NCBI GenBank assembly: GCA_001600415.1
Contig: BCJX01000002.1
Span: 2,054,513-2,118,512 of the forward strand
Direction of reading: 5' to 3'
Length of the DNA: 64,000 nt
From: Pascua guehoae
Lineage: Eukaryota; Basidiomycota; Tremellomycetes; Trichosporonales; Trichosporonaceae
Shown: positions 1 through 11,605 of the stretch, in pieces
Layout of the letters: each line of letters begins with the position of its first letter
How positions within the stretch are numbered: the first letter of the stretch is position 1
The notes under the pieces: generated by a model
Database searches by the model: none
What the model was told of the DNA's origin: nothing
Seen by the model: only the letters and a program-made list of their open reading frames with translations
Position numbers and translations under genes: made by a program

Positions 1-3000
1 CCGTCTTCTTGGCAATCTCGCCCAGGGTAATGTCGGTCGCGAGCTTTTCGTCGCGCAGGAGGATGCCAAGAATGGCTGCGAGTCAGTGGTGCTTGACCGA
101 TTTGCAGTATACTGTTCTGCGTTCGCAGCAGCTCGAGATTCAGCCACACTCACCCTTCCGGTCCTCCTCGGTGGGGAGGTCGACGAGCAATCGCCTCGGC
201 AGGCGGCGGAGGACGGCGTCGTCAAGGTCAAACGGCCGGTTTGTGGCGCCGACAACAACGACACGCATGTCCCTGTTGGCCGACGCCGACGTGAGACCGT
301 CCATTTCCTGCATAAACTCTGTGAGGACCTGGTTGTGCGCCTTTGACCCGCTCGAGCTGTCGCGCGCGCTGCGTGCGCCAAAGAGCGAGTCGACCTCGTC
401 GATAAAGACGACGCACGGCGAGAGCTTGCGCGCGAGCGAAAAGACTGCCTTTACGAGCTTTTCGCCCTCGCCGACCCACATGTCGGACACGTCCGAAGGC
501 TGGATCGCGAGCATGCGCGCACCGCTCTCGGCCGCAATCGCGCGCGCGAGGAGCGTCTTGCCCGTTCCCGGAGGTCCAAAGAGGAGCGCACCGCTCGTGA
601 CGTGGTTCTTGAGGATGCCGCCGGCGAACGCGTCGGGGAACAGGAGCGGGAGTGAGATGACGGTGCGGATTGCGTCGATTGTCTTGTAGGGCAGGTGGAC
701 GTCGTCAAAGCTAGACGACGCGAGTTTCTTGGCGTCCACAATGCACGGCAACAGCCGCTTTTCGTGCTTTGTCAAGTCCTTGTTCTTCTTGAGGGCCTCG
801 ACGACTGCGTCAGTCCCGCCATCGCGGTCGACCGGCGTCGACCCTGCGCCAGCAGCCTTGCGGTGCTGCTGTTGCTTCTGCTCGTCTACTTGGTACGCAG
901 AGAGGTACTGCGCGACCGTGTCCTCGACGGCAGTGTCGCAGTCGGTAGCCACGGTACGCGCATCCTCGACATCGACCCATGTAAGCACCAGCGGCCCACT
1001 GGCGACTTCTGTACCCCCACCGCGTGTGGCTGCGCGTCCGACCGCGACGCTCGCGAGGTCCACCGCCTCCCGCCACGGTATCACTTCTTCGCCCCACTCG
1101 GGCCCCGGCTCGCGTTCCAAGTCGTACCGCCGCCGCCGGCCGCGCCGCACGCGGTCGAGCATGCCCTGCGGCTCCTCGAGTGTCGCCCCTAGCTGCCCAA
1201 TGGCGCGGGTCATGATCGCAGCGTTCAACACGCGCCTCCGGAACTGACGCTCGTGTTGCTCGGCGACAATGTCCCGCCCCGCGGGGACCACAGGGAGCGA
1301 CTTCCACACAATCGGAGCGGACGAGCCGTCATCGCGCTTCTTGCCACGTCCCATCAGCATGTCGAGGAACGGGTGTGGGGACGACGGTGTAGACTGCGAC
1401 GGTGACGAGGCACCAAATGGGAGCAGTGAAGCCGGTCTGGTGGGTTAGCAAGGCACATGTATAGTTGGCGTATACCCACCCATGGTCCAGAATCGACCGC
1501 AGTCGACGCTCCTCCCTCTTCTTCCGGCCCCCGACGTCGTGCTCGGTGCTGCTCCACCACGGCCGTTCCTCCTTGTCGCCGTGCCCGTCGACGTGGATCG
1601 CGCTCACGCTCGCGCCGAGCGCCTCGACGACAGAACGTATCCGCTCCTTTGAGCTCTCGACGTCTTCATCGGGCGCCGGCCCGGGCTCGGCGGTATGCGG
1701 CGGGAGGAGCGAGGGCGGCACACTGAGGACGACAGCGGTGGGCCGTGGCGAGCCGCGCTTGCCCTTGTGGATCGGACCGCGGCGGCGGTGGCGCACAGCC
1801 TCGAGGAACGACGGCCACCACACGTCAAACGTCTCGGCCATGGCGGCGGTCGACTCGAGGAGGATTATGCGCCGCACCGCGGGTGCCGCGTCCGACTCGT
1901 CGGGTAGCTGCATGTTGATAATGCCCGAGAAGAAGGCGACCCACTCGTCGTCAACCTCGGCGCGCGGCGCCGGTGCACCGGGGAACCCTGGACCGCCGTT
2001 GGCGCCAATCGCCAGCATCGGCAGGCGGATCACGTTTGGCATGGACATGTGCGGCTCGTCCTCGTCGCCCTCCTCTTCGGCCGGCGGCGCGTGGTGCATG
2101 TCTGGTGACTGGGCCGGGGTCTGGAAAATCGGGTTGCTCGACGCCGCGAGCGGAGGTGCATAGATGCCTGTACTCATTAGCAATCGCACGTTCAGTGTCT
2201 CAGAGAGACGAAACCCTCCCCCCTTCCCACTCTGCTCCACTCCCAGACTCTATCTCATCACACGTACCAGTCTCGCTCAGCGGCGCATGTGGACCATCAA
2301 ACCCGACAGCCAGCGCGAGGTCGAGCCGCACGACGTCGGCACCAAGGTGCCCCGCCACTTCCTCGACCGCGGCAGAGACGTACGCGTCCCCGCCCTCAAA
2401 GGGCGTTACGAGCGCGAGGACATGGTCGTCTCCCGCGCGCTCCTTTGGCGGCGACGCAGGGAGGACGACCTTGCCAAACGGCGCATGCGGGTGTTGCGGA
2501 TGGGGGTGCGCGTGGCCGTCGAGCACGAGGCGGTCCTTGCCGACCGACTGGTTGGCGGGCACAAACGACGTCGCGAGGTGGTGGTACAGCGGCTGCAGGT
2601 CGGGTGGGAGCTCGCCCTCCGGCACTGGCGGCGACGTCAGGCGCGTGACTACCCCGGGAAAGCTCGGTGTCGGCGGAACGTCGTCTGGAGGGGTCGACGA
2701 CGGCTCTGGGGCGGACGCGGGATTACTGTCGCTAGCGCTGACTCCCTTGGGGGCCCCTTCCCCCTCGCCATCAGGAGAGGGGGTGTGGGGTGGCTCTTCT
2801 CGAGCTGCTGGAGACGGAGGCGTGGCCTCTGGTGGGGGCTCGGTGACGGCCGCCGCGCGTGTTGTCGAACGTAGTTCGGAGCGGGGAGCGCGCGGAAAAG
2901 AGAGCACCGTCGACGTGGCGAGCGGCCGCATATGCACACGCGCATGCAGCGGCCCGCGGGCCCGCGCCACGCGTAGTGCTGATAATGTTGTTGATCGAGA

Positions 3001-3009
3001 TTGGCGCAT
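1..3009 (-). CDS. Msp1/ATAD1-like AAA+ ATPase, probably mitochondrial (3' end cut by window edge)
   Basis: Model: complement(<1..75, 154..1436, 1480..2167, 2268..3009); the phases agree across all three introns. The ATG at 3009 opens a Ser/Arg-rich stretch without acidic residues, typical of a mitochondrial presequence. About 450 residues follow that I cannot assign, with Pro-rich linkers. The AAA+ core starts near residue 735: Walker A GPPGTGKT near 765, Walker B VVFIDEVDSLF near 820, then a VVGATNRP sensor-1 segment and an LRRLPRR arginine-finger region. Continuation in the last visible exon (LRDEKLATDITLGEIAKKT) matches the small AAA subdomain. The core resembles the Msp1/ATAD1/spastin clade, whose Msp1 branch pulls mislocalised tail-anchored proteins from the outer membrane. 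That role here is inference, because this protein is more than twice the length of Msp1 and has a large unknown N-terminal part. Confidence 0.82.
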
Positions 3010-3257
3010 GCTGTGCAGCATGCAATAATAAAATGGAGTGATGAAATGGACGTTGTAAGCAAAAAGACGACCGACGGGTTCGAGGGTTAACCCCGGCCCA
3101 GAGATGGCAAAGGTGGAGGGAGGGACGAGTGAGTTCCAAAGTGTAAACTGGAAATGTGGCACATTCAGTGGCGGCAAATCATCTGGTGGCAAAAAGTGGA
3201 CATGCAAACGACGACTGTCTGCTTGCTTTTTACATGCAATGCAATTCTATAGCACAT

Positions 3258-4756
3258 CTACTTGTTCTTGGGACGCTCGCGCGTGCGCTGTGCGTCCAAT
3301 TTTTCACCAGCATCCGGCTTGGGTCCGTAGTCGCGCATTGCCCAATCGGCGCCGGAAATCTGCACTGTCAGTTCCGGACCTGAGTGGCGAACCACAAAGA
3401 AGCTGGGAGACTCACCCAGTGACTCAACCGCAGAACCGGCTGCGGAACAAGCGACGGGCCCGTGCCGAGCATGCGTGCCATGTGCGTAAACCGCGGAAGG
3501 CGGAGCACCGTGTTGGTACGTTCACCCTCGAGTGCACCGATGATGCTGGTAGCAACATTGTCGACGGACAGGGACGGCGTAAGTAGACTCAGCGGCCATT
3601 TGGGGAGAACAGTCTTGGCAAACATTCCAGACTTAAAGTGGCCTGGAAGCACGAGTGTCGTGCGGACTTCAGGCGTGTTGTACCTGATGCGTTAGCAAAC
3701 ATCCACAAGACGGGAAACCCACCGATAGTCGAGCTCATTGCGCAAGCTACCATGGAAGGACACAGCCGCCGCCTTGGACGCACAGTAGTCGGCTGAATGT
3801 CAGTCGTCAAGGTCCGTACGATCAAGCCAGCTCACTCATTTGTGCAACAGAGAGAAGACCCAGGACGCTGGCAATGTTCACAACATGCCCCTTGCGCTTG
3901 GCCAGCATGTCCGGAAGGAACTCTTGCGTGACCCAGAACGGTGCGATCGAGTTGACGCCAAAGGAGCTGTAGAGGTCAGGAAGTGGGTGTGGATCTCAAC
4001 CAACCTCAGTACATCTTCCTCCTTGAGATCCAACAGAAGCTTGGCCTTGAGAACACCAGCATTGTTGATCACTACCGTGGGGTAGCCGACCTGAGGTCAG
4101 CTGGCTAAGACCAAGGCAGCTCACCTGCAAACGGACAGCCTGAGCTGTACGCGCTACAGTCGCACGATCCGACACATCGCAGAGAAACGGGAAGATATTC
4201 CCTGTTGTCAGATGAGGGAATATGCACTCCATTAGCTCACTGCTTCCTTCCCCCAACTTTACTGGATGGTCCGCGAGGATGGCAACCCTCGCCCCGCGAT
4301 CTGCTAGCTCGCGTGCCAGCTTTGCCCCAAGTCCGCTCCCCCCTGCTGTCAGTGGTGTTTTATGAGCTGGTGTCAAAACAACACACCTCCAGTAATCAGT
4401 ACAATCTCCTTGCTCCAATCATATGGTTCCCGCCGGTTGAACAGTTGGGCGGCAGGGAACATTTGGGCTGCTATGAGCTGAGGTCGCGCGGCATTCCGTG
4501 CAGCTCACCTAGAGCGATGCAAGGGACGAGGGCTCGATCTGTCCATGACCAGTCATCCCATTTTATAATGAGGGCGGTGATGAACACAACCACAATGCTC
4601 CACTGCAGGGCCGAGTAGAGCCATCGGACTGCTGTCAGAGATAACCTCGTTGGCAGGTGTTAGCTCACAATCGTCGCCCCAGAAGAGGGGAGCGGGCGGT
4701 GGAAGGTTCGAGCTCGGACCGCGGATGCGGGAATAGATTGAGGACCCTTGTTCCAT
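3258..4756 (-). CDS. membrane-anchored short-chain dehydrogenase/reductase
   Basis: Ten exons: complement(3258..3359, 3416..3683, 3723..3792, 3836..3966, 4005..4090, 4125..4201, 4241..4342, 4387..4467, 4509..4631, 4669..4756), giving 375 residues with every phase consistent. A hydrophobic segment (VVVFITALII) near residues 42-52 should anchor the protein in a membrane. The Rossmann motif TGGGSGLG lies near residue 97, NNAG near 165, the catalytic Ser in NIAS near 218 and the catalytic YCASK near 233, so the SDR active site is complete. Architecture resembles the retinol dehydrogenase/17-beta-HSD11 type of lipid-droplet or ER SDRs acting on sterols, retinoids or long-chain lipids; the substrate cannot be read from sequence. 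Nine introns of 34-56 nt make it a good example of the compact introns in this genome. It lies on the same strand as the AAA+ gene, 248 nt upstream of that gene's start. Confidence 0.87.
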
Positions 4757-5201
4757 GAGAGTGGTTACCTCGGGAGTCGATATGACGAATGATGAAGAAG
4801 AGAGAGAGAGAGAAGGAAGATGTCGGAAAGCAAGCAACGAGGTCCAAGTCGGATCCCCCTCCACCCCACCCACCCGCCATCCGACGCGCCAGACTGCAGC
4901 TGTCGTTGCAAGCAAAGCTCAGGCACGGTCCACGTGGCCTCGCGTGCTTTAAATGCGCCTTTGTTGACGCCACCGGAAGCAATTCTCGATTGATTGTAGG
5001 GGTCCTGGATGGCCCTCCACTTTTAAATGGGTTGGGCTGGTCGATATTTACCCACCCCCACCCTGTCCCCTGTCATCCACCAGCCAGCCATGGCGTCGCG
5101 TTGAATAGACGCGCCTGATATGCACAACACCAACTTGCAACTGTCACTCAATCTTCTCGCTCCGTCCTTTCTAAACCCATCTACGTGGTGCCCGAGACAC
5201 C
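4757..5201. other. divergent intergenic region with AG-rich tract
   Basis: 445 nt between the start codons of two divergent genes, so it must contain both promoters. It holds an AG-rich stretch (4789-4822) with a run of alternating AG, and C-rich segments. I see no convincing TATA box or open frame. Confidence 0.5.
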
Positions 5202-7165
5202 ATGGCACGCCTCCTCCCCGGCGGGGCGTTCCGCCTCGTCTCCCTCGTCATGCTCATGCTGGGGCTCCTCCCGATGGCCCGCGCTGCACCAAAATGCCTG
5301 CGCGAGGCCGACTCCGACGTGATCAACCACATGTTCATCGAGGGCGGTCCTGGGATGAAGGTGTTCCTGTGTCCTGGGCGCGTGTACACGCTCACGGGAA
5401 CGATTGTGTTTACCGCCGCGGACCAAGTGCTGGCGACGCAGGGCCACCCGCTCCCCGAAGAGCGCGCCGTGCTGCGCATCGCAAACGAGCTGACAGTGAC
5501 CGCGATCCAAGGCGACTGTCGGCGGTGTGCCCGTGTGGCTGTGCGGAATGTGGTGGTCGACGGCTCGCGGTCGCGGCTGGGCCGTGTCCCCGGCGAGCAT
5601 GCGCCGGGGTTGATTGTGCTCGGCGGCAACGAGGGGCAGGTCGTGTCCGGGTGCAAGCTCATGGACGCGCGAGGGTTTACGGCCATCCACGTCCGCGAGG
5701 GCGACAAGCGGAGCTGTAAGGGCGCGGTGATTGAGGATAACCAGATCGGGCCCGTGGGCGAAGAGTACAATCCCGACGTCGACGGGCCGGACCCCGAGGC
5801 GTCGCCGCTTGGCCGCCCGCTCGCGGACGGCATCAGCATTGCGTGCCGCGACTCGATTGTGCGCGATAACACCATCCACGACTGCACCGACGCGGGTATC
5901 GTCGTCTACTGCTCTCCGGGCACACACGTGTCGGGGAACAAGATTTCGACAGAGCGCATGAGCGCCATTGGCGGTATCCTCATGGTCGACCATGGGCCGT
6001 TTGACGGCGACTACTCGGGTGTTATTGTCCGCGACAATGTCCTCAATGCCGAGGGCCGTGCGATGCGCGTCGGTATCGGTGCTGGCCTCGCCATCCTCTC
6101 CGACGACACGGAGACGGTCCTCCGAGGCGGCCAGGTTCTCTCCAACGCAATCAAGGGCCAGTACATGGGCTACGGCATTGCCGCCGCCGGCCTCTCAAAG
6201 TGGACGATCAAGGACAACTGGAGCGAAGCGAGGCATCAAGGCAAACGTTCACATCGCTGCTTTGACGAACCCGAAAACCCCGACCCCGTAGCGTTTCTCT
6301 ACAACGCACAGAGCATCCAGCGCTCCCATATCCAGCGGGGCTTTGTCGACCACGATTTTGCCTACAGTGCGTCGTGGAACCGTGTCTGTGGACTAACGCC
6401 CAGTTGTGTGCATTGACGGCCTCGAGGAACCTGTCAAGTCCAAGCCCAAGCCACTGCCTGTTGCTCCGCCAGAGAAGGTCCCCGAGCCAGAGGAAGAGCC
6501 CGAGGACGACGACGCAGAGACAATGCTCACGGGCAACGATGTGGTGGACGGCATCCTCTTGCACTCTCAGCAGCGTATGCTCGCCGCCATTGAGGGCTTA
6601 AGCAAGGGGATCGACACGGCCGGCTCTGGCGCACACGCGGCTGGCCGTTCTGTCAATGTCGAGTACGTACTGTCCTCAGGTCCCAACTTCATGTGACAGT
6701 GCTGACGCCTCCCCACAGCTCCTCTTCACTCTCCGGCCTCGACCAACGCCTGGACGCTCTCGAGGAGCGCCAAGCTGCCTTGCTAGAGTCTGTGCGCAAA
6801 GCGCGCTCGGCCGTCAAGAAGACGAACCAGGACATCTTCGAGAAGGGGGTGAGAGAACCCAGCCCGTTATGTCCCCGAGTTGTGTCAACTGACGTTACCA
6901 GACGTGGCAGCACGAAGTTCTCTTGCACATGCAAGAAAAGCTCGACTCGTACGCCTTGGCACCACCCGCGCCTGCCCGCAGCGCGCCAAAGGGTCACCTG
7001 GGCACAGCCGTGATACCCGACCCCCCGACGCCTCGATGGCTCGTTCTCGGCTGGTTCCCCGGCCTTGTCGTCTTGTGTGCCTTTACAGTGGTCCTGTTCT
7101 GGCTTCGCCGACGCTCGATTAGGAGATATGGCATGGACCGCGCGGGGCTTAGGAAGAGCTGGTAG
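5202..7165 (+). CDS. secreted/type I membrane protein with right-handed beta-helix fold
   Basis: Model: join(5202..6366, 6404..6662, 6719..6848, 6902..7165), 605 residues, all phases consistent. Residues 1-28 form a signal peptide ending in an ARA/AP cleavage-like site. Residues of about 60-390 show repeated short strands such as VVVDGSRS, GAVIEDNQIG, DSIVRDNTIHDC, THVSGNKIS and GVIVRDNVL, the pattern of parallel beta-helix (PbH1) repeats. A Pro/Glu/Asp-rich linker follows, then a predicted coiled coil (LDQRLDALEERQAALLESVRKA) and a single transmembrane helix near 563-585 followed by an Arg-rich cytosolic tail. Beta-helix proteins are often polysaccharide-active enzymes or adhesion factors, so a cell-surface role is inferred. 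I cannot identify catalytic residues. A coiled coil plus membrane anchor after a secreted beta-helix is an unusual layout. Confidence 0.8.
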
Positions 7166-9553
7166 TGAGTAGGCGCAGTGGCGCGTGTAGTAGCAGACTA
7201 GAATATAGACTATACGATGGCATGAGGTATGAGCAATGCCTTGGAAGTGGGTCCGACGTGAGGTGGGGACGGCCATTCAGTGGGGGGAGGCGGTGCCATT
7301 TGCTAGACACCTCGCCACTGCAGAGTGCCCTTGGCTGATATCCTGGCTGAGGGTAAGTCGGGGCAATACAATGGCAGTGCAGGAGAGGGGTCAGTGATGA
7401 AGCGAGGTTTCATCCGTACCATGAGGTCAGGGAGGCTGGAACATGGAAGTCTTGAGAGGTAGAGGCCGAGGGCACATGAAAGGAGGGCCCACGAAATGGA
7501 GAAAATCGATAGAGGGAGGGGCTACCTGGTAGAGGCGTGGGCGAAATGTAATGTGGAACAAACTGAGGCAGTGACTGAGCAAGGGGCCCAAGAGGCGGGA
7601 GCGGGAGAATCAGAGACAAGGGACGGGGACAACGTCATACTGGAGATGAGAATAAAGTGGGAATGTCTAGCAAGGCGGTGTAGTTGAATCGCGGACATTG
7701 GTAGAGAGTACCAGGGGGTACCAGGGGGACATTTGAGGCGGCCTTTGGAAACAGCACCGCATCAGCCCTCGTCTGCACCCGCCCATGCTCATCCGGGGCG
7801 TCGTACCAAAGTCGTTGTCAAAGCAGTGTCGGCATGTCGGCTAGTGCAAGGATGAAACTTTCAATGAAGCACCAACATGGCGAACATGGCCAAACCTTAC
7901 TTGCAGCGGCCAGGGCAATGGCAGTGCGTGGCAGTGCGTGGCTCGCGGGGAGCGGGGGGCCCATCCCCTCCCGTTTAGCCGCTTAAGGTTTAAGGTGTCT
8001 GCAGGTTGATGGCCGAGCCTAGAGCATAACGCCTGTACGAGAGTGCAAAGGTGTCATTTTTGCCAGTGCCCAGCTCCATTTCCATCCTTCATCGCCACGC
8101 GCACAGCACCACCACTACGCGGCAGGTTATTGCGCAGCTCGCGGTCGCGCAGAGGATGCGAAACCGTGCCCGGGAGTGGCGGTGGCCTCGGTTTCAGCTG
8201 TGGGAATACAAGTCGAAGCGGAGGCGCTGGCGCTCGGGCTGCGACGCGACGCTGAGGGATAACGTGGGCCCAGGAATATCTGTGGCGCGTTCAGGCTACG
8301 TACTCCTCCAAACGAGCAGTGCAGAGGGAGGGTAGCGGGTTACATCGCCATGTTTCATGGACGCGAGGGGGCGATGAATGACATCCCAGGCCGGGTCTAA
8401 CATGAGCTCGAACGGGGCCGAGCGCGGGAGAGGCTGCCAGACTGCGACCGCAGGGAGGCAAATCGACCTTGGCCAGGACACTCGCGCGTTCGCAACACGT
8501 TTTTACTGGGGTTTCGCCAACGAGAGGGTAAGGAGTGGAGGACAAGGGGCAAGGAGGTGGCGGTGAACGTGCTCCTGCTGCCCCCCTCGCGTTGACCGCC
8601 CATGGCCGAGGATGGGCTTTTCCTGATCCTCGTCTGATGCTGCATCGAGTGAGTATGCTTCGAGTATCAGACTCAGGTTGCGACTCGAGGGCAAAACTCG
8701 ATTCTGAAGCATGAAGCTCGGCACAGACTCGTCCTGCGGAGATGTAGCCCACGGGTCTTGCGAGGGTCATCCCCACCCCTGTGCTCTGCTCTGCGTCCCG
8801 GCCGAGCCACGCGTCCCTCCCACGGACTAGGCGTCTCCCCCTCCCTCAGACCGCGCCTCGCCGTGTCGTGATGGCACCAGTGTCTGGGTGTGTCTGGGAT
8901 GAAACTGTGGTGCTGCAAAACAAGAATCAAACAGTGTGACATTTTGCACCGATTGTGTTCAAGTGCGAACTGCGACAAGAGCGTCAGGCTTCAAGCCCTC
9001 CTTCCTCTCCCTATCCTCTCCCCTCGCATCCTCCTTTTCTTCCCCCTTCGTCCACCATTCCTCTTACAACCTCCTTCCCCTTGTCTGCTTCCCCTCATGC
9101 TATCCTTCTCCCTATGCGTAAAAGTTTACGGAGAGGAGTGTTGCTGTACCGTCACACCCATAGTTTAGCGCGAAACGGCTACCAAAGGGCGATACATGAC
9201 CATGAACTCGAGCGTGTCATCGTTGGCAACGACAGTGACGGGCCCTCTTCCTCATCTAATGTCTTCCCCTCATCCGTCCCCTTTTATCTCACCCTCATAC
9301 CCCCCCGTCACCATGTCATGATTGTTCGAGGAGGATGAAGGACGAGGGGAAAGGAGACAAGGAGGTGCAAACAGAGCCATGGTCGTCGCCATTGCCACCT
9401 TGCTCTGCACGATATAAAGCTGCGCCTCAAACGAGTCAGTAAAGCATCACCTCTGTCCCGAACGTCTGGCACGTTCACAACCATCTCACCCACATTCCTT
9501 TGCCCCACACGTTCTCTACCGGGACTCCCCGTCCGGTCACTGGCTGACCGCTG
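7166..9553. other. 2.4 kb gene-free region
   Basis: I find no coding model with plausible protein composition here on either strand; open frames are short and of odd composition. Contents: a short tandem GTACCAGGGG at 7707-7730, and pyrimidine-rich blocks at about 9000-9120 and 9240-9310, as are common upstream of fungal genes. The last part is the likely promoter and 5' leader of the following plus-strand gene. Confidence 0.5.
9414..9419 (+). promoter_or_regulatory. candidate TATA box upstream of F-box-like gene
   Basis: TATAAA within GATATAAAG, 135 nt upstream of the ATG at 9554 and directly downstream of CT-rich blocks. Distance and context suit a core promoter with a leader of roughly 100 nt. 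Not verified by transcript data. Confidence 0.4.
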
Positions 9554-11395
9554 ATGGGCAAACGCACGCGCCACGCACCCACACCTCCATCCTACCCTCC
9601 TGTGCCCTCTACTCGCGCCCATCTCCCGTCGCCACCGCCTTCGCTCTCCTCTTCGCTCTCGTCGTCGCGCTCTCCCTCGCGCACCTCTTCAAGTTCATCT
9701 CGCTCGTCGTCGCCTCCCGCCGCTGTCCTCGACGCATCGGCGTTTCCGCACCTTATCGACTCTATCTTTGACGCGTCCACACGCGAGTCGCTCTTTAGCC
9801 TTCGCCGCGTCGCCCGTGTCCTGCGTAAACGCGTCGACACACGCCTGATGCAGGACGTCATCATCCACCCAATGGGCGGAAAGGAGACCGAAGTCGCCGT
9901 CTCTGGGCCACAGGGCCGCCTGCCCATCTTTGCCAACTACGAATGGCGCTTTGACGACGAGCACGGCGACGAGTCGTTTGTGCCCGCGCCCGTCTTTGAC
10001 ATGACCGCCGGCGCGTACCACTACCACCCGCACGTAGACCCCGGTGCCGAGGAGCGCCTGCACGCTGCGGCGGACGGTGCCGAGCTCGTCGACCTGCACG
10101 CCGTCACAGACGTACACGGGCGTGCGCGCCAGCGCAGCCTGCTGTCGCTCTTCCGCAACACGAAACACGTGCGCCTCACCAAGCCGCCGTCGGGCCACGG
10201 GATGCGCGTCGAGCTCCCGCCCGCGTCGACGGCGATTGTGTTTGAGCGCCCCGAGAGCCGGTGGTTTGCGCAGCGCTGGCGCATCGAGGGCGCCAAGCGT
10301 TGTGTCATTTCCGTTCGTTACGACGAGGCCCAGCCCGAGCTGCCGTGGATGTACCTCCGTGCGCCGTGGTGCAACTCGGCCAAAGAGGTCGTCGTCGTCT
10401 TTACACGCGAGCCTGGGACCCGCGCGCGGTCGCCGAGCAGGAGCCCCACTCCGCCAAACGACAATAACAATGAACAGGCCGTCTCACACACGGGCATCCT
10501 CCGCGACATCATCTACATGTTCATGTTCTGGAGTCAGCACGCGGCCAAGACGTCGTTTGTCGGCGTCCTCGACATCAACCCCACCCTCCTCGGCCTCGCG
10601 CGTACCGCGACCCAGCCCACCGCAAACCCCGACCATCCCGGGTACCGGCCTCCCAAGACGCTCGAGGAAAGGCTGCACGATAAGATTGCCGAACTCATCG
10701 AGTTTTACACAGAGTACTACCGCAACTCGCTCGACGAGCACACGCCCAACTGGTCCAAGGAGGATATTCTCGAGGCCGCCCGCAAGATTCGCTTCCTCAG
10801 CGTCGACAAGTATCGCGCCGACCACGAGGACGAGTACGCGCTCGCCGCAGAGTGGCCCCAGGTCCCCGAGCTCGAGCCGTCCGACTCAGCGTCGCCAGAG
10901 AGTATCGGCCGCGTCGTCACCCCGCCATCGTATGTCAACCACCACAGTGGGAATCCCGCCCCGCAGCCGCACTATGGTACCAGCTCGGCGGGGTCAACTC
11001 ACGGCGCTCATGGCCACGGCCACGGGCATTCACACGCACAAGGTCGCCCACAAAGTCACCCACAAGGTCACCAACAAGGCCACCAACAAGGTCACCAACA
11101 AGGTCACCCACAAGGTCACCAACAAGGTCAACCACAAGGTCACCCACACGGCCACGGCCACGGCCACGGCCACGGACACGGACACAGTCCCGGGCACGGC
11201 AACAGCCACACGCCCACCATTACCCCCACCCCCGTGCACCACGCATCACTCGGCCATGCCCAAGGCGGCAGATACGGCCACCCAGGCAATGGCCACCACG
11301 GCGCCCACCACAGCGCCCACCACGGCCACGGAGGCCACAGCAGCCACAATCGCCACCACCCCTACGCCGACCAGCGCCACGGGCGCCATCGCTGA
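9554..11395 (+). CDS. F-box-like protein with His/Gly/Gln repeat tail
   Basis: A single uninterrupted frame of 613 residues. A Ser/Arg/Pro-rich leader of about 58 residues is followed by a helical segment (FPHLIDSIFDASTRESLFSLRRVARVLRKRVD), the spacing and composition seen at the start of fungal F-box-like proteins. The middle region is globular but unrecognised (for instance GILRDIIYMFMFWSQHAAKTSFVGVLDINP and a helical LHDKIAELIEFYTEYYRNSLD). From about residue 485 the protein is almost only His, Gly, Gln and Pro: HGHGHGHSHAQG, repeated QGHQQGH and later GHHGAHHSAHHGHGGH. The tail could bind metals or mediate aggregation, but this is only a composition argument. The gene lacks introns although nearly all its neighbours have them, which may point to a lineage-specific family. 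An F-box role in ubiquitin ligase complexes is inference; no Skp1-binding motif can be confirmed. Confidence 0.7.
   Translation: MGKRTRHAPTPPSYPPVPSTRAHLPSPPPSLSSSLSSSRSPSRTSSSSSRSSSPPAAVLDASAFPHLIDSIFDASTRESLFSLRRVARVLRKRVDTRLMQDVIIHPMGGKETEVAVSGPQGRLPIFANYEWRFDDEHGDESFVPAPVFDMTAGAYHYHPHVDPGAEERLHAAADGAELVDLHAVTDVHGRARQRSLLSLFRNTKHVRLTKPPSGHGMRVELPPASTAIVFERPESRWFAQRWRIEGAKRCVISVRYDEAQPELPWMYLRAPWCNSAKEVVVVFTREPGTRARSPSRSPTPPNDNNNEQAVSHTGILRDIIYMFMFWSQHAAKTSFVGVLDINPTLLGLARTATQPTANPDHPGYRPPKTLEERLHDKIAELIEFYTEYYRNSLDEHTPNWSKEDILEAARKIRFLSVDKYRADHEDEYALAAEWPQVPELEPSDSASPESIGRVVTPPSYVNHHSGNPAPQPHYGTSSAGSTHGAHGHGHGHSHAQGRPQSHPQGHQQGHQQGHQQGHPQGHQQGQPQGHPHGHGHGHGHGHGHSPGHGNSHTPTITPTPVHHASLGHAQGGRYGHPGNGHHGAHHSAHHGHGGHSSHNRHHPYADQRHGRHR
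11027..11190 (+). repeat. in-frame short tandem repeats coding for QGH/HGHG units
   Basis: Units of CAAGGTCAC(C/A)CA, about 12 nt, run in tandem from about 11038 to 11150, followed by CACGGC units of 6 nt. The unit lengths are multiples of three, so copy-number change alters protein length without frameshift. Confidence 0.85.
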
Positions 11396-11605
11396 GTGCC
11401 GACACGAGGCGAGGTTTCCCAGAGCCGACCGTAGGGGACCATACGACGCGGCTCCCGTCACGATCACGAGGTGTCAGCCTGCCGAAAGTATAGAATGTCA
11501 GAAGAAACAAACCAATGCATGAGATTCGTCGCACAGTTGAAAAGATGCGGTTCATGTCAGAAGAAAGCAGGCGAGCAAGGTTGCCGCACTGGCCATTGTG
11601 TTGCT

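Noticed and set aside
4190..4245. Intron in the SDR gene starting at GTAAAG (about 4257)
   Set aside because: It breaks the reading frame. The GTGAGC donor at 4240 gives correct phase and keeps the CDVSD motif in frame.
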